Source: Yoonia ponticola
Lineage (GTDB): Bacteria; Pseudomonadota; Alphaproteobacteria; Rhodobacterales; Rhodobacteraceae
DNA length: 64,000 nt
Direction: 5' to 3'
Assembly: GCF_014199395.1 (NCBI RefSeq)
Contig: NZ_JACIJM010000005.1
Span: 186,001-250,000, forward strand
Of this stretch, positions 43,871 through 52,232 are shown in pieces. The translations under genes were made by a program, and so were the position numbers. Numbering within the stretch: position 1 is the first letter of the stretch; the number at the start of each line of letters is the position of its first letter. The notes below the pieces were generated by a model. It ran no database searches. It saw only the letters and a program-made list of their open reading frames with translations, and had not been told where the DNA came from.

Positions 43871-44959
43871 ATGACACAGAAAACAGTTACGCAGGCCGAA
43901 GTTCGGCTTTCCACCACCAACCTCACCGCAGACATTGGTTTTTTCACCAAAGTTTTGGGGATGCGGATGGATCGGATTTATCCTGCGGATGATCCAAAGG
44001 TCGCGTCTTTTAGCGGACATGGGCTGCATGTGCGGCTTGATGGTGATTTGGGCGGTGCTGCTGGTCAGCTGGTTTTTGTCACTGACGATCGCGAATTTGC
44101 GGATGGCGCAACGGATTTGACGTCGCCTGGTGGCACGATTGTGACCGTCGAGCCGCGCAATGTGCCGCTGATCATGCCGGAAACGAACCACAGTTTTGTC
44201 GTGCGTCGATTGGCTGATCAGGCCCCTTGGGTGATTGGTCGCGCAGGCATGCATTATCGTGATTTGATCCCTGATCGTTTGGGCGGGTCGATCATCGCGA
44301 GCCATATTCGTATTCCCGATGGCGGCCCTGTGCCGGACATGGTGCATTATCATAAGGTCGGATTTCAGCTGATTTTCTGCTATAAAGGCTGGGTCGATGT
44401 AGTTTACGAAGACCAAGGTGGGCCGATTAGGTTAACGGCTGGTGATTGCTTTATTCAGCCGCCTGAAATCCGGCACCGCGTGCTTGAAGCCTCTGACGGG
44501 ATTGAAGTAATCGAGATCGGCGTGCCTGCAGAGCACGTCACTGAGATTGACCATGATATGCTGCTACCGACCTCCGTCATTAACCATGATCGCGAATGGG
44601 ACGGGCAACGGTTTGTGCATAATGTGGCTGACGGCGCAGAGTGGTCTGATTTCCGTCTGCCGGGGTTCGTGGCGCGGGACACGACGATTGCTGCGAACAC
44701 GCATGCTGTTGCGGGTGTGCAGGTTATTCGCAAAGGCGCGGGCGATCCGGTTTGGGCGAGCCACGACGCGGACATTCATTTTACCTTTGTGATGGAGGGT
44801 TCGTTTACCCTCGAAGGGGACGGGCAGCCGCCGCATATTCTATCGGCTGGTGATGCCTTTGTGATCCCGCCGCAGATGCGCACGCGCTATGCTGACGCGA
44901 GCGATGATCTTGAACTTCTCGAAGTCGCGCTGCCGGGTGTTTTCACCACGCAAGTCTAA
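43871..44959 (+). CDS. VOC-domain and double-cupin fusion protein
   Basis: A 362-residue protein with three beta-rich domains. Residues about 8-110 form a glyoxalase/VOC domain (VRLSTTNLTADIGFFTKVLGMRMDRIYP). The first cupin is near 160-240 (LIFCYKGWVDVVYEDQGGPI, then GDCFIQPPEIRHRV) and the second near 285-362 (IHFTFVMEGSFTLEGDG, then GDAFVIPPQM). The His and Glu positions suggest a metal in the first cupin. The reaction is unknown. The gene lies 58 bases before cdd in the same direction, so it may belong to the nucleoside operon. The ATG at 43871 is preceded by AGAGGCGGG at a long 15-base spacing; a TTG at 43832 is the alternative. Confidence 0.75.
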   Translation: MTQKTVTQAEVRLSTTNLTADIGFFTKVLGMRMDRIYPADDPKVASFSGHGLHVRLDGDLGGAAGQLVFVTDDREFADGATDLTSPGGTIVTVEPRNVPLIMPETNHSFVVRRLADQAPWVIGRAGMHYRDLIPDRLGGSIIASHIRIPDGGPVPDMVHYHKVGFQLIFCYKGWVDVVYEDQGGPIRLTAGDCFIQPPEIRHRVLEASDGIEVIEIGVPAEHVTEIDHDMLLPTSVINHDREWDGQRFVHNVADGAEWSDFRLPGFVARDTTIAANTHAVAGVQVIRKGAGDPVWASHDADIHFTFVMEGSFTLEGDGQPPHILSAGDAFVIPPQMRTRYADASDDLELLEVALPGVFTTQV

Positions 44960-45017
44960 ACTTGCATCGACCAGCGCGGCCCGTCACATTGATCCGATCA
45001 AATGCAAGGAGCCCCGC

Positions 45018-45410
45018 ATGATTTTGTTCGACGCCGCTCGCGCTGTGCGCGAAAACGCCCACGCCCCTTATTCGAATTTTAAGGTCGGCGCGGCTTTGAA
45101 AACAGCTTCGGGTAATGTCTATGTCGGCTGTAATGTCGAAAACGTGGCCTACCCGGAAGGGACCTGCGCCGAAGCGGGCGCGATTGCCGCAATGGTTGCA
45201 GCGGGCGAAACTGAAATTGCCGAAGTCGCCGTGATTGCGGACAGCCCGAAACCTGTGACGCCGTGCGGCGGATGTCGTCAAAAACTGTCGGAATTCGCGG
45301 GTGGTGACGTGGTTGTCACGATGTTAACGACCGATGGTTTGCAAGACGTCACAACCGTAGGCAAGTTGCTGCCAGGCCAATTTGATGCCGACTTTATGAC
45401 GCGGACCTAG
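45018..45410 (+). CDS. cdd: Cytidine deaminase
   Basis: A 130-residue tetrameric-type cytidine deaminase, which converts cytidine and deoxycytidine to uridine and deoxyuridine. Zinc ligands are Cys50, Cys83 and Cys86; the catalytic acid is Glu52 (CAEAGA, then PCGGCRQ). NVENVAYPEGTCAE is a family signature. The ATG at 45018 has AAGGA 7 bases upstream. It leads the salvage operon and deoA starts 3 bases after it. Confidence 0.95.
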   Translation: MILFDAARAVRENAHAPYSNFKVGAALKTASGNVYVGCNVENVAYPEGTCAEAGAIAAMVAAGETEIAEVAVIADSPKPVTPCGGCRQKLSEFAGGDVVVTMLTTDGLQDVTTVGKLLPGQFDADFMTRT

Positions 45411-45413
45411 GCC

Positions 45414-46718
45414 ATGGATACCCGCGCGATCATTGCTAAAGTCCGTCGTCAGCAGACACCGACATCAGAAGAACTATCGTGGTTCGCCAATGGCTTGGCT
45501 AATATGACGGTGAGTGACGCGCAAGCGGGCGCATTCGCGATGGCGGTGTGTTTGAACGGCTTGTCAGACGCGGGGCGCGTGGCGTTGACGACAGGGATGC
45601 GCGACAGCGGCGATGTGCTGACGTGGGACTTTGACGGGCCGGTTTTGGACAAACATTCGACAGGCGGCGTGGGCGACTGCGTTTCGCTGATTTTGGCCCC
45701 AGCATTGGCTGCTTGTGGCGTCTACGTGCCGATGATTTCGGGGCGCGGTTTGGGGCACACGGGCGGCACCTTGGACAAGCTCGAAGCGATACCGGGCCTG
45801 TCCACTTCGGTGACAGAAGCGAAGTTGCGCCGGATTGTGGGTCGCGTCGGCTGTGCGATCGTGAGCGCAACAGGCAGCATCGCGCCCGCTGATAAACGGC
45901 TTTATGCGATCCGCGATGTGACGGCGACGGTCGACAGCATGGACTTGATCACGGCGTCGATTCTCGCGAAAAAACTCGCGGCTGGATTGGGTGGTTTGGT
46001 GCTGGACGTCAAAGCGGGATCTGGCGCGTTTATGAAAACCGTTGACGAGGCGGAGGCGCTTGCGCGCGCTCTTGTCGGCACGGCAAACGGGGCAGGGTGC
46101 AACACGGCAGCACTGGTTACGGACATGAATACGCCACTGGCACCTGCGCTTGGCAATGCGGTCGAAGTCGCGGTTTGCATGGAGGTATTGAGCGGAAATA
46201 TCGCCGCCGCGCCGCGTCTGTACGAGTTGAGCATCGCGCTGGGCGCACGGGTTTTGGCATTGCATGGCGAGGACGAAAAACGGGCGAAAGCACGGTTGGA
46301 AAAGGCGATCACGTCGGGCGACGCTATGGTTAAATTCGCCGACATGGTCGCGGCATTGGGCGGCCCGCCTGACATGGCCGACGATTGGCGGACGCACTTG
46401 CCAAAGGCCGCGGTGACAGGTGACGTGCAGGCCGCGGATGATGGATATATCTCTGCGATCAACGGCGAAGCATTGGGGCTGGCGGTTGTTGCGATGGGCG
46501 GCGGGCGGCAAGTCGAAACGGATCCGATTAACCCTGCTGTGGGGTTGTCAGATATGGTTAATGTCGGGGATAAAATCAGCCGCGGTGATGCGCTTTGCAT
46601 GATCCACGCGGCTGATGATGATGCGGCAGAAGCGGCCGCGCAGGCAGTTCGGGCCGCGATCACTATTGGTGATGCACCGGACGCAATGCCTTTGATTATC
46701 AGTAGGGTAGACCCATGA
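45414..46718 (+). CDS. deoA: Thymidine phosphorylase
   Basis: A 434-residue pyrimidine nucleoside phosphorylase that releases thymine or uracil and deoxyribose 1-phosphate. It has DKHSTGGVGDCVSLILAP (about residues 81-98) and the family signature SGRGLGHTGGTLDKLEAIPG. It overlaps deoB by four bases (ATGA), so the two are translated together. Confidence 0.96.
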   Translation: MDTRAIIAKVRRQQTPTSEELSWFANGLANMTVSDAQAGAFAMAVCLNGLSDAGRVALTTGMRDSGDVLTWDFDGPVLDKHSTGGVGDCVSLILAPALAACGVYVPMISGRGLGHTGGTLDKLEAIPGLSTSVTEAKLRRIVGRVGCAIVSATGSIAPADKRLYAIRDVTATVDSMDLITASILAKKLAAGLGGLVLDVKAGSGAFMKTVDEAEALARALVGTANGAGCNTAALVTDMNTPLAPALGNAVEVAVCMEVLSGNIAAAPRLYELSIALGARVLALHGEDEKRAKARLEKAITSGDAMVKFADMVAALGGPPDMADDWRTHLPKAAVTGDVQAADDGYISAINGEALGLAVVAMGGGRQVETDPINPAVGLSDMVNVGDKISRGDALCMIHAADDDAAEAAAQAVRAAITIGDAPDAMPLIISRVDP

Positions 46719-47932
46719 CGGATGTGACTGCGGCGCGTGCTTTTTTGGTTGTCATCGATAGCGTTGGTATCGGTGGCGCGCCTGACGCGGCAGAATATTT
46801 CAACGGTGATTTGCCCGATACGGGTGCAAATACATTGGGTCATATCGCTGACGCTTGCGCTGCTGGTGCCGCCGACGATGGCAGGTCCGGTCCGCTGACT
46901 ATTCCGACTTTGGACGCGTTGGGCATGACTGCCGCGATGCGTTTGGCCAATGACGTGGCCGTCGACGACACGCCTGCGGGTGCATGGGGTGCGGCTACGG
47001 AAATTTCGCGCGGCAAGGACACGCCGTCGGGACATTGGGAGTTGGCCGGCGTGCCTGTTCCGTGGGATTGGCACACGTTTCCTGACGCCGATCCGGCCTT
47101 TCCCGACGACCTGACTGTGATGATTTGCGAGGCGGCCGGAACTGGCGAAATCCTTGGCAATCGGCACGATAGCGGCACGACGGTCATCGAGGCTGAAGGT
47201 GCGCGGCACATGAAAACCGGTTGGCCGATTTGCTATACGTCCGCCGATTCCGTGCTTCAGATTGCGGCGCATGAGGACACGTTTGGGCGTGAGCGACTGC
47301 TGAAGTTGTGTGCTGATATTGCGCCGACGTTGCATGCGATGAAGGTGGGGCGGGTGATTGCGCGGCCATTTGTTGGCGACCCTGAAACGGGTTTTAAACG
47401 CACCGAATATCGTCGTGATTTCGCGATTGCGCCTCCGTCGCCGACGTTATGCGACTATGTGTTTGATGCAGGACGCGTGGTGCATGGTGTCGGTAAAATC
47501 GGTGACATTTTTTCGATGCGCGGGATCACGACGACTAGCAAAGGGCGCGATCAAAGTTTGATGAACGACCTGAGCGATTTGGTGGTTAACGCCGAAGCAG
47601 GATCGTTTACCTTTGTTAATTTGGTTGAATTTGACAGTGAATATGGCCACCGCCGCGACGTGGCGGGCTATGCGCGGCATCTGGAATGGTTTGACGCCGC
47701 GTTGGCGGCATTAATCCCTAGTTTACGTCCCGATGACCTGTTGATCGTGACTGCGGACCATGGCAATGACCCCACTTGGTCCGGCACCGACCACACGCGC
47801 GAACGTGTGCCGGTTTTGGTCCATGGTATTGGGGCGAAGGCATTGGGGCATCTACAGTTTACGGATGTTGCCGCGTCGATTGCAGCCCACTTGGATGTGC
47901 CCTACGCGGGCCAAGGAAAGAGTTTTTTATGA
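46715..47932 (+). CDS. deoB: Phosphopentomutase
   Basis: A 405-residue metal-dependent mutase of the alkaline-phosphatase superfamily. It turns (deoxy)ribose 1-phosphate from DeoA into the 5-phosphate. Metal-binding segments are VIDSVGIGGAPDA at the N-terminus and VTADHGNDPTWSGTDHTRE near the C-terminus. Its stop overlaps the add start (ATGA). Confidence 0.96.
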   Translation: MTDVTAARAFLVVIDSVGIGGAPDAAEYFNGDLPDTGANTLGHIADACAAGAADDGRSGPLTIPTLDALGMTAAMRLANDVAVDDTPAGAWGAATEISRGKDTPSGHWELAGVPVPWDWHTFPDADPAFPDDLTVMICEAAGTGEILGNRHDSGTTVIEAEGARHMKTGWPICYTSADSVLQIAAHEDTFGRERLLKLCADIAPTLHAMKVGRVIARPFVGDPETGFKRTEYRRDFAIAPPSPTLCDYVFDAGRVVHGVGKIGDIFSMRGITTTSKGRDQSLMNDLSDLVVNAEAGSFTFVNLVEFDSEYGHRRDVAGYARHLEWFDAALAALIPSLRPDDLLIVTADHGNDPTWSGTDHTRERVPVLVHGIGAKALGHLQFTDVAASIAAHLDVPYAGQGKSFL

Positions 47933-48924
47933 CGTTTGCGACTATGCCTAAGGTTGAGCTTCACTTGCACCACGAGGCCGCTGCGCCGCCGTCGTTTATT
48001 CGCCAACTCGCGCAGAAGAAAAAGATCGACGTCAGCGATTTCTTTGATGACGAGGGTAATTATAGCTTTCGCGACTTTGGGCATTTCATTCAGGTCTACG
48101 ATGGTGCGACAGCGCCGCTAACGACCCCCGAAGATTTTCGGGCGCTGACCTATGTGGCGTTAGAAGAGACTGCGAAAACTGGTGTGATTTATGCCGAGAC
48201 GTTTTTGTCGCCGGATTTCTGCGGTAACTGCGATTTGGTCGCGTGGAAAGAGTTTTTAGCCGCGATCAAAGAGGGTGCCGACGCTGCCGAAAAGGACTTT
48301 GGCATCGTGCATCGTGCGATTGTGACATGTCTGCGCCACGAAGGTCCTGAGAATGCGATCAAGGCTGCAAAATGTGCGGCTGAAACGGCTGATGACTACG
48401 TCGTCGGGTTCGGCATGGCCGGCGCTGAAATGATGGGTCGCCCGGGTGATTTCGCCTATAGCTTTGATATGGCGCGTGAATCTGGGCTGCGATTGACGTG
48501 CCATGCGGGCGAATGGGGCGGGCCTGAAATGGTTGCTGACACGTTGCGCGACCTGAAGGTTGAACGTATCGGTCACGGGATTAACGCGATCAATGACGAC
48601 GCTCTAGTCGATAAATTGGTCGAAGACGGCATCGTGCTAGAAGTCTGTCCGGGGTCCAACGTGGTGCTGAAGGCCGTGTCTGGGTGGGATGACCACCCTA
48701 TCGCAAAGCTGCGTGATCGCGGTGTGAAAATCACCGTATCCACGGATGATCCGCCGTTTTTCCACACAACTATGACAAAAGAATTCGAGAATCTGAACCG
48801 CGTTTTTGGCTGGGATCGCCCAGACTTTGATGCGCTGAATACCACTGCAATTGAGGCCGCGTTTTGTGATGACAAGACCCGCGCTGCTATCGTGAAACGC
48901 CTGGAGGCTGCCAAAAATGACTGA
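47929..48924 (+). CDS. add: Adenosine deaminase
   Basis: A 331-residue zinc deaminase. [13 protein letters not shown] carries the first two His ligands, TCHAGEWGG the third, and VSTDDPPFF the catalytic Asp; RIGHGINA and CPGSNVVL are also present. The usual HLHLEG reads HLHHEA here, a small change beside the zinc ligands. It deaminates adenosine and deoxyadenosine. Its 3' end overlaps the upp start by 8 bases. Confidence 0.93.
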   Translation: MTFATMPKVELHLHHEAAAPPSFIRQLAQKKKIDVSDFFDDEGNYSFRDFGHFIQVYDGATAPLTTPEDFRALTYVALEETAKTGVIYAETFLSPDFCGNCDLVAWKEFLAAIKEGADAAEKDFGIVHRAIVTCLRHEGPENAIKAAKCAAETADDYVVGFGMAGAEMMGRPGDFAYSFDMARESGLRLTCHAGEWGGPEMVADTLRDLKVERIGHGINAINDDALVDKLVEDGIVLEVCPGSNVVLKAVSGWDDHPIAKLRDRGVKITVSTDDPPFFHTTMTKEFENLNRVFGWDRPDFDALNTTAIEAAFCDDKTRAAIVKRLEAAKND

Positions 48925-49552
48925 CCCACACCTGAACCATGTGACCCATCCTCTGGTGCAGCATAAACTGACATTGATGCGCGACAAGAACACGTCGACG
49001 GCTTTGTTTCGGCAACTCTTGCGGGAAATTTCGCAGTTGCTTGCGTATGAAGTGACACGCGGTTTGCCGATGACGACCAAGCAGATCGACACGCCGATGC
49101 AACCGATGGAAGCACCGGTTTTGGACGGCAAGAAGTTGGCGCTTGTGTCGATTTTGCGGGCTGGGAACGGGTTGCTGGACGGTGTCTTGGAATTGATTCC
49201 ATCCGCGCGTGTTGGTTTTGTCGGATTGTACCGCGACGAAGAAACGCTGCAGCCGGTGCAGTACTACTTTAAGGTGCCGACCGAGATGGCGGATCGTCTT
49301 GTGATTGCTGTGGACCCGATGTTGGCCACTGGCAATTCGTCTGTCGCAGCGATTGATTTGCTGAAAAAAGCAGGCGCTAAGAACATCCGTTTCTTGTGTT
49401 TGCTCGCCTCACCTGAGGGAATCGCGCGGATGCAAGAAGCGCACCCTGATGTGCCGATCGTGACCGCTGCGGTTGATAGCCACTTGAATGAAGAGGGTTA
49501 TATCGTGCCGGGCCTTGGCGATGCGGGTGACCGGATGTTCGGTACGAAGTAA
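48917..49552 (+). CDS. upp: Uracil phosphoribosyltransferase
   Basis: A 211-residue enzyme that makes UMP from uracil and PRPP, closing the salvage pathway. The PRPP-binding loop is [18 protein letters not shown] (about residues 133-150); the C-terminal [15 protein letters not shown] binds uracil. Last gene of the cdd-deoA-deoB-add-upp operon. Its start lies within the end of add. Confidence 0.96.
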   Translation: MTDPHLNHVTHPLVQHKLTLMRDKNTSTALFRQLLREISQLLAYEVTRGLPMTTKQIDTPMQPMEAPVLDGKKLALVSILRAGNGLLDGVLELIPSARVGFVGLYRDEETLQPVQYYFKVPTEMADRLVIAVDPMLATGNSSVAAIDLLKKAGAKNIRFLCLLASPEGIARMQEAHPDVPIVTAAVDSHLNEEGYIVPGLGDAGDRMFGTK

Positions 49553-49637
49553 TATTAACAAGGTCTTAAAGGGATTCTTTACAAAATAGGCCACCTCAGG
49601 CATTCTCATACAAAATATGGTGGAGAATACGACCAAC

Positions 49638-51062
49638 ATGGTACGGGTTGCTTTAGGTTTTGTAAGTATTTTGGCCATCTCGGCCGGTGCGACGTTAACA
49701 GTGCAGGCCCAAGTGCTTGCCACACCGGCTGAATTTCCGCCGACGTCTTATAACGGCACGCAATATGTCGACAGCAAAGGCTGTGCATTTGTGCGTGCCG
49801 GACGTGGCGCGTTAACCAATTGGGTGCCGCGCGTTGATCGCACACGTGCGCAATTGTGTGGGTTTCAGCCGACACAAATAAGTGCATCGGCGACGACAAG
49901 TGCTGCGTCTGGCCCGATCATCACCTTCGCGGATATTCCTGAAGCGCGTGTTGTTTCCGCACCTGCGGCTGCTCGCGTGGTTCCTGCATCGACCCCTGCG
50001 CGGGTTGCAGCGCCCGCAGCGCCTGCGCCGCGCCGCATAACATTGGCTGAGGTTTGCGAAGGCAAATTTGGTATCCAAGCGGGTTTTGCCACGGCGAACG
50101 GCGATCCGATTAACTGTGGTCCGGCCCCAGTGGCAGCGCCTGTTGCGGCGCCGATTGCTGCACCTTTCCCGCTGCCTGCACCGCTACTTGCGACGGCTCC
50201 GGCCCCTGTTGTGGCTGCGCCAGCGCCGACGCCGCGCATCACTTTGGCCCAAGCTTGTAACGGACGTTTTGGTATTCAGGCCGGTTTCATTAGCGGGTCA
50301 ACCGGGCAACCGATTGATTGCGGCCCAGCACAGGCGCCAGCGACGCCGACGGTGATTGCAGCCGTCGCACCTGTTGTCGATGCAGGTCCGCGCCGTGTGA
50401 CGCTTGCGCAAATTTGCACAGAGATTGCAGCGACAGGTCGTCGCTTTATCAATGCAGCAACAGGTTCACCTGTCGTGTGTCCATCGGCCCCTGCGCCAGT
50501 CGCAGTGGCATCGGTCGCGTCAAATGTCGCGCCACGTGCAACGTCGACGACGACTTCAGTGGCGCCAGTGGCACGAGAGACGTCACTGTTTGGTGCCGTT
50601 GTGCCAGCCTCGAACCCAGCACCAGAAACCGTGCGCGAGCAGGTTATTCAACCGCCTGCTGGCTATACGCGGGTTTGGGATGACAACCGGATTAACCAAA
50701 ACCGTGGCCTGCGCCGTATTACGCGCGAGCAAGCAATTTCTGAAGGTTTGGTTCCTGCAACTGCAACCGCTGCGCGAGCATCGTCCCGCAGCGTCGCACC
50801 CGCAACAGTGCGCGCACCAGCGGCCGCCGCATCGACGCACCGTTACGTGCAGGTTGGCAGCTTTGGCGACGCGGCAAATGCCAATCGTCTTGCTGGACAA
50901 TTTCAAGCACGCGGCTGGCCTGTCACATTTTCGAATGGGACATTGGGCGGCAAAGCGGTCAAGATCGTTATTTTAGGACCATTTACCCAACCAGCGCAGC
51001 TGCAAACGGGCTTGCAAGCCGCGCGCACGGCAGGCTTTGGGGATGCGTTCACCCGGAACTAA
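49638..51062 (+). CDS. Exported SPOR-domain protein with three Cys-containing repeats
   Basis: A 474-residue secreted or periplasmic protein. It has a signal peptide (ending TVQAQ) and a short Cys-containing domain (KGCAFVRAG to RAQLCGF). Long Ala/Pro/Val linkers carry three related units near DNA 50033, 50237 and 50393, each about RITLAxxC...GxPIxC. A C-terminal SPOR domain follows (HRYVQVGSFGDAANANRLAG, about residues 398-474). SPOR domains bind denuded glycan at the division septum. The ATG at 49638 has GGAGA at a 12-base spacing; an ATG at 49617 lacks one. Confidence 0.82.
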   Translation: MVRVALGFVSILAISAGATLTVQAQVLATPAEFPPTSYNGTQYVDSKGCAFVRAGRGALTNWVPRVDRTRAQLCGFQPTQISASATTSAASGPIITFADIPEARVVSAPAAARVVPASTPARVAAPAAPAPRRITLAEVCEGKFGIQAGFATANGDPINCGPAPVAAPVAAPIAAPFPLPAPLLATAPAPVVAAPAPTPRITLAQACNGRFGIQAGFISGSTGQPIDCGPAQAPATPTVIAAVAPVVDAGPRRVTLAQICTEIAATGRRFINAATGSPVVCPSAPAPVAVASVASNVAPRATSTTTSVAPVARETSLFGAVVPASNPAPETVREQVIQPPAGYTRVWDDNRINQNRGLRRITREQAISEGLVPATATAARASSRSVAPATVRAPAAAASTHRYVQVGSFGDAANANRLAGQFQARGWPVTFSNGTLGGKAVKIVILGPFTQPAQLQTGLQAARTAGFGDAFTRN

Positions 51063-51080
51063 TCGGTTCTCCCGGGAAAG

Positions 51081-51110
51081 GGCCTCGCAGGGTATCGCGG
51101 GGTCTTTTCT
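51081..51110 (+). terminator. Terminator after the SPOR protein gene
   Basis: GGCCTCGC (51081-51088) pairs with GCGGGGTC (51097-51104), with two G-U pairs, and is followed by TTTTCTTGTT. It lies 18 bases past the stop. Confidence 0.75.
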
Positions 51111-51125
51111 TGTTCAGAGGGTAAA

Positions 51126-52130
51126 TTAGTAGCTGGCGCAGATGCCTTGTAGGCGCACCCATTCGCTATCGGTCAGAACACTTGTGGTTGTGTCGGAGGC
51201 TACGTCGCCAAACATTGCCCCATCAGGATCACGGATCGCGGCGTAGGGCGCGAGCGGGATTTTGGCGTTGTCAAAAGCGGTGACAAGCTCGGATGGTTTG
51301 GCGGGCGTTAACGATATTTCTTGAATGGATCTGGCATAGTCGCCAAGCACGTCGTTCGGAATGTCGCCTGTCGTGAAAAGTTGGACGGTTGTGTTCAACC
51401 CTGCGTCTGACAGAACATCGGCGAGCGGATCATGGCTGTCGCGACCTGCAATCGCGGCGATGATGAAGCCCGCAGCGATCGCCGGATCGTCAAGCTGTTC
51501 GATCAAGGCGCGGTCAATCAAAACGATACCGCCGGGCAGCACGGTCGCACCTTGGGGTAGGGATTGCACAACGACGATTTGGCCTTTGGTATCGCGGCCC
51601 ATCAGGCGGGTTTTCAGCTTGGCCAGCGGCACTGTGCCAATCGGGTTACGGCAGGTGGGGCCAGTCAGGCGTTGGTAGTGGCCCAGAATGGTTGCCCCAA
51701 TTTCGGTGCGTTTGGAGTCGGGCACAACGGACAGGGTTTGTCGCCGAAACGCGCCCGGTCCCCAGAGTGCTGCCGCAGCAACGAACACGCCGATCAGGGA
51801 TAATGTCACCACGCTGCGCAAACGGCTTTGGCGTGGGGCGGATTTGGTTAATGCCTTGCGCACAGTTTCGATGGCGTCGACCATCAGGTCGTCTTCGATT
51901 TCCAGCGTCTCGTCGGTCTCGGGGGCGGGCGTGAACAGCGCGGGACGGTGTCCGGGGTTTAGGCGTGTCACGGCGGGCAGCGACCAATGGGTCAGCGGTT
52001 GTTCGTTACGATCGTTAAGCACCAAGGTCGCTTTGCCAAAAGAAACGGTCACCTCAATGGGGTCGGATGTGGACGTTTCACGCCAAATCCCATCGCTTTC
52101 GAGCCGTTCAAATTGGGTTAGTGCCGTCAT
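51126..52130 (-). CDS. Membrane protein with a degenerate M48-like peptidase domain
   Basis: A 334-residue protein with a soluble N-terminal part (1-100), one transmembrane helix (about 105-122) and a periplasmic part with the layout of M48/Oma1 peptidases: LPGGIVLIDRALIEQLDDPAIAAGFIIAA. In active enzymes the last segment contains HExxH; here it reads AGFIIAAIAGRDSHDP, with no such motif. It is probably a non-catalytic relative. I do not know a function. It converges on the SPOR gene across the terminator at 51081-51110. Confidence 0.65.
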   Translation of the reverse strand: MTALTQFERLESDGIWRETSTSDPIEVTVSFGKATLVLNDRNEQPLTHWSLPAVTRLNPGHRPALFTPAPETDETLEIEDDLMVDAIETVRKALTKSAPRQSRLRSVVTLSLIGVFVAAAALWGPGAFRRQTLSVVPDSKRTEIGATILGHYQRLTGPTCRNPIGTVPLAKLKTRLMGRDTKGQIVVVQSLPQGATVLPGGIVLIDRALIEQLDDPAIAAGFIIAAIAGRDSHDPLADVLSDAGLNTTVQLFTTGDIPNDVLGDYARSIQEISLTPAKPSELVTAFDNAKIPLAPYAAIRDPDGAMFGDVASDTTTSVLTDSEWVRLQGICASY

Positions 52131-52208
52131 GTGCCTGCTTTACTTTTTTCAATAGTTTAGCGGGGGTTTTCCATAATGGGTAGTGGAGTGGGTGGCTGAT
52201 GTTGAAAT

Positions 52209-52232
52209 GAGTTGTTTTGGCGAAATGAAATT
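52209..52232 (-). repeat. Dispersed 21-bp repeat, copy 2
   Basis: Read on the minus strand this is ATTTCATTTCGCCAAAACAA plus CTC. It begins in the stop codon of the acyl-CoA synthetase gene (52231-52233). Orientation relative to the gene is the same as for copy 1. Confidence 0.85.

Noticed and set aside
45902-47335. A 477-codon open frame on the minus strand across deoA and deoB
   Set aside because: It is antisense to two well-conserved enzymes, has low-complexity Ala/Ser/Arg content and no known motif; long antisense frames are common in GC-rich DNA.
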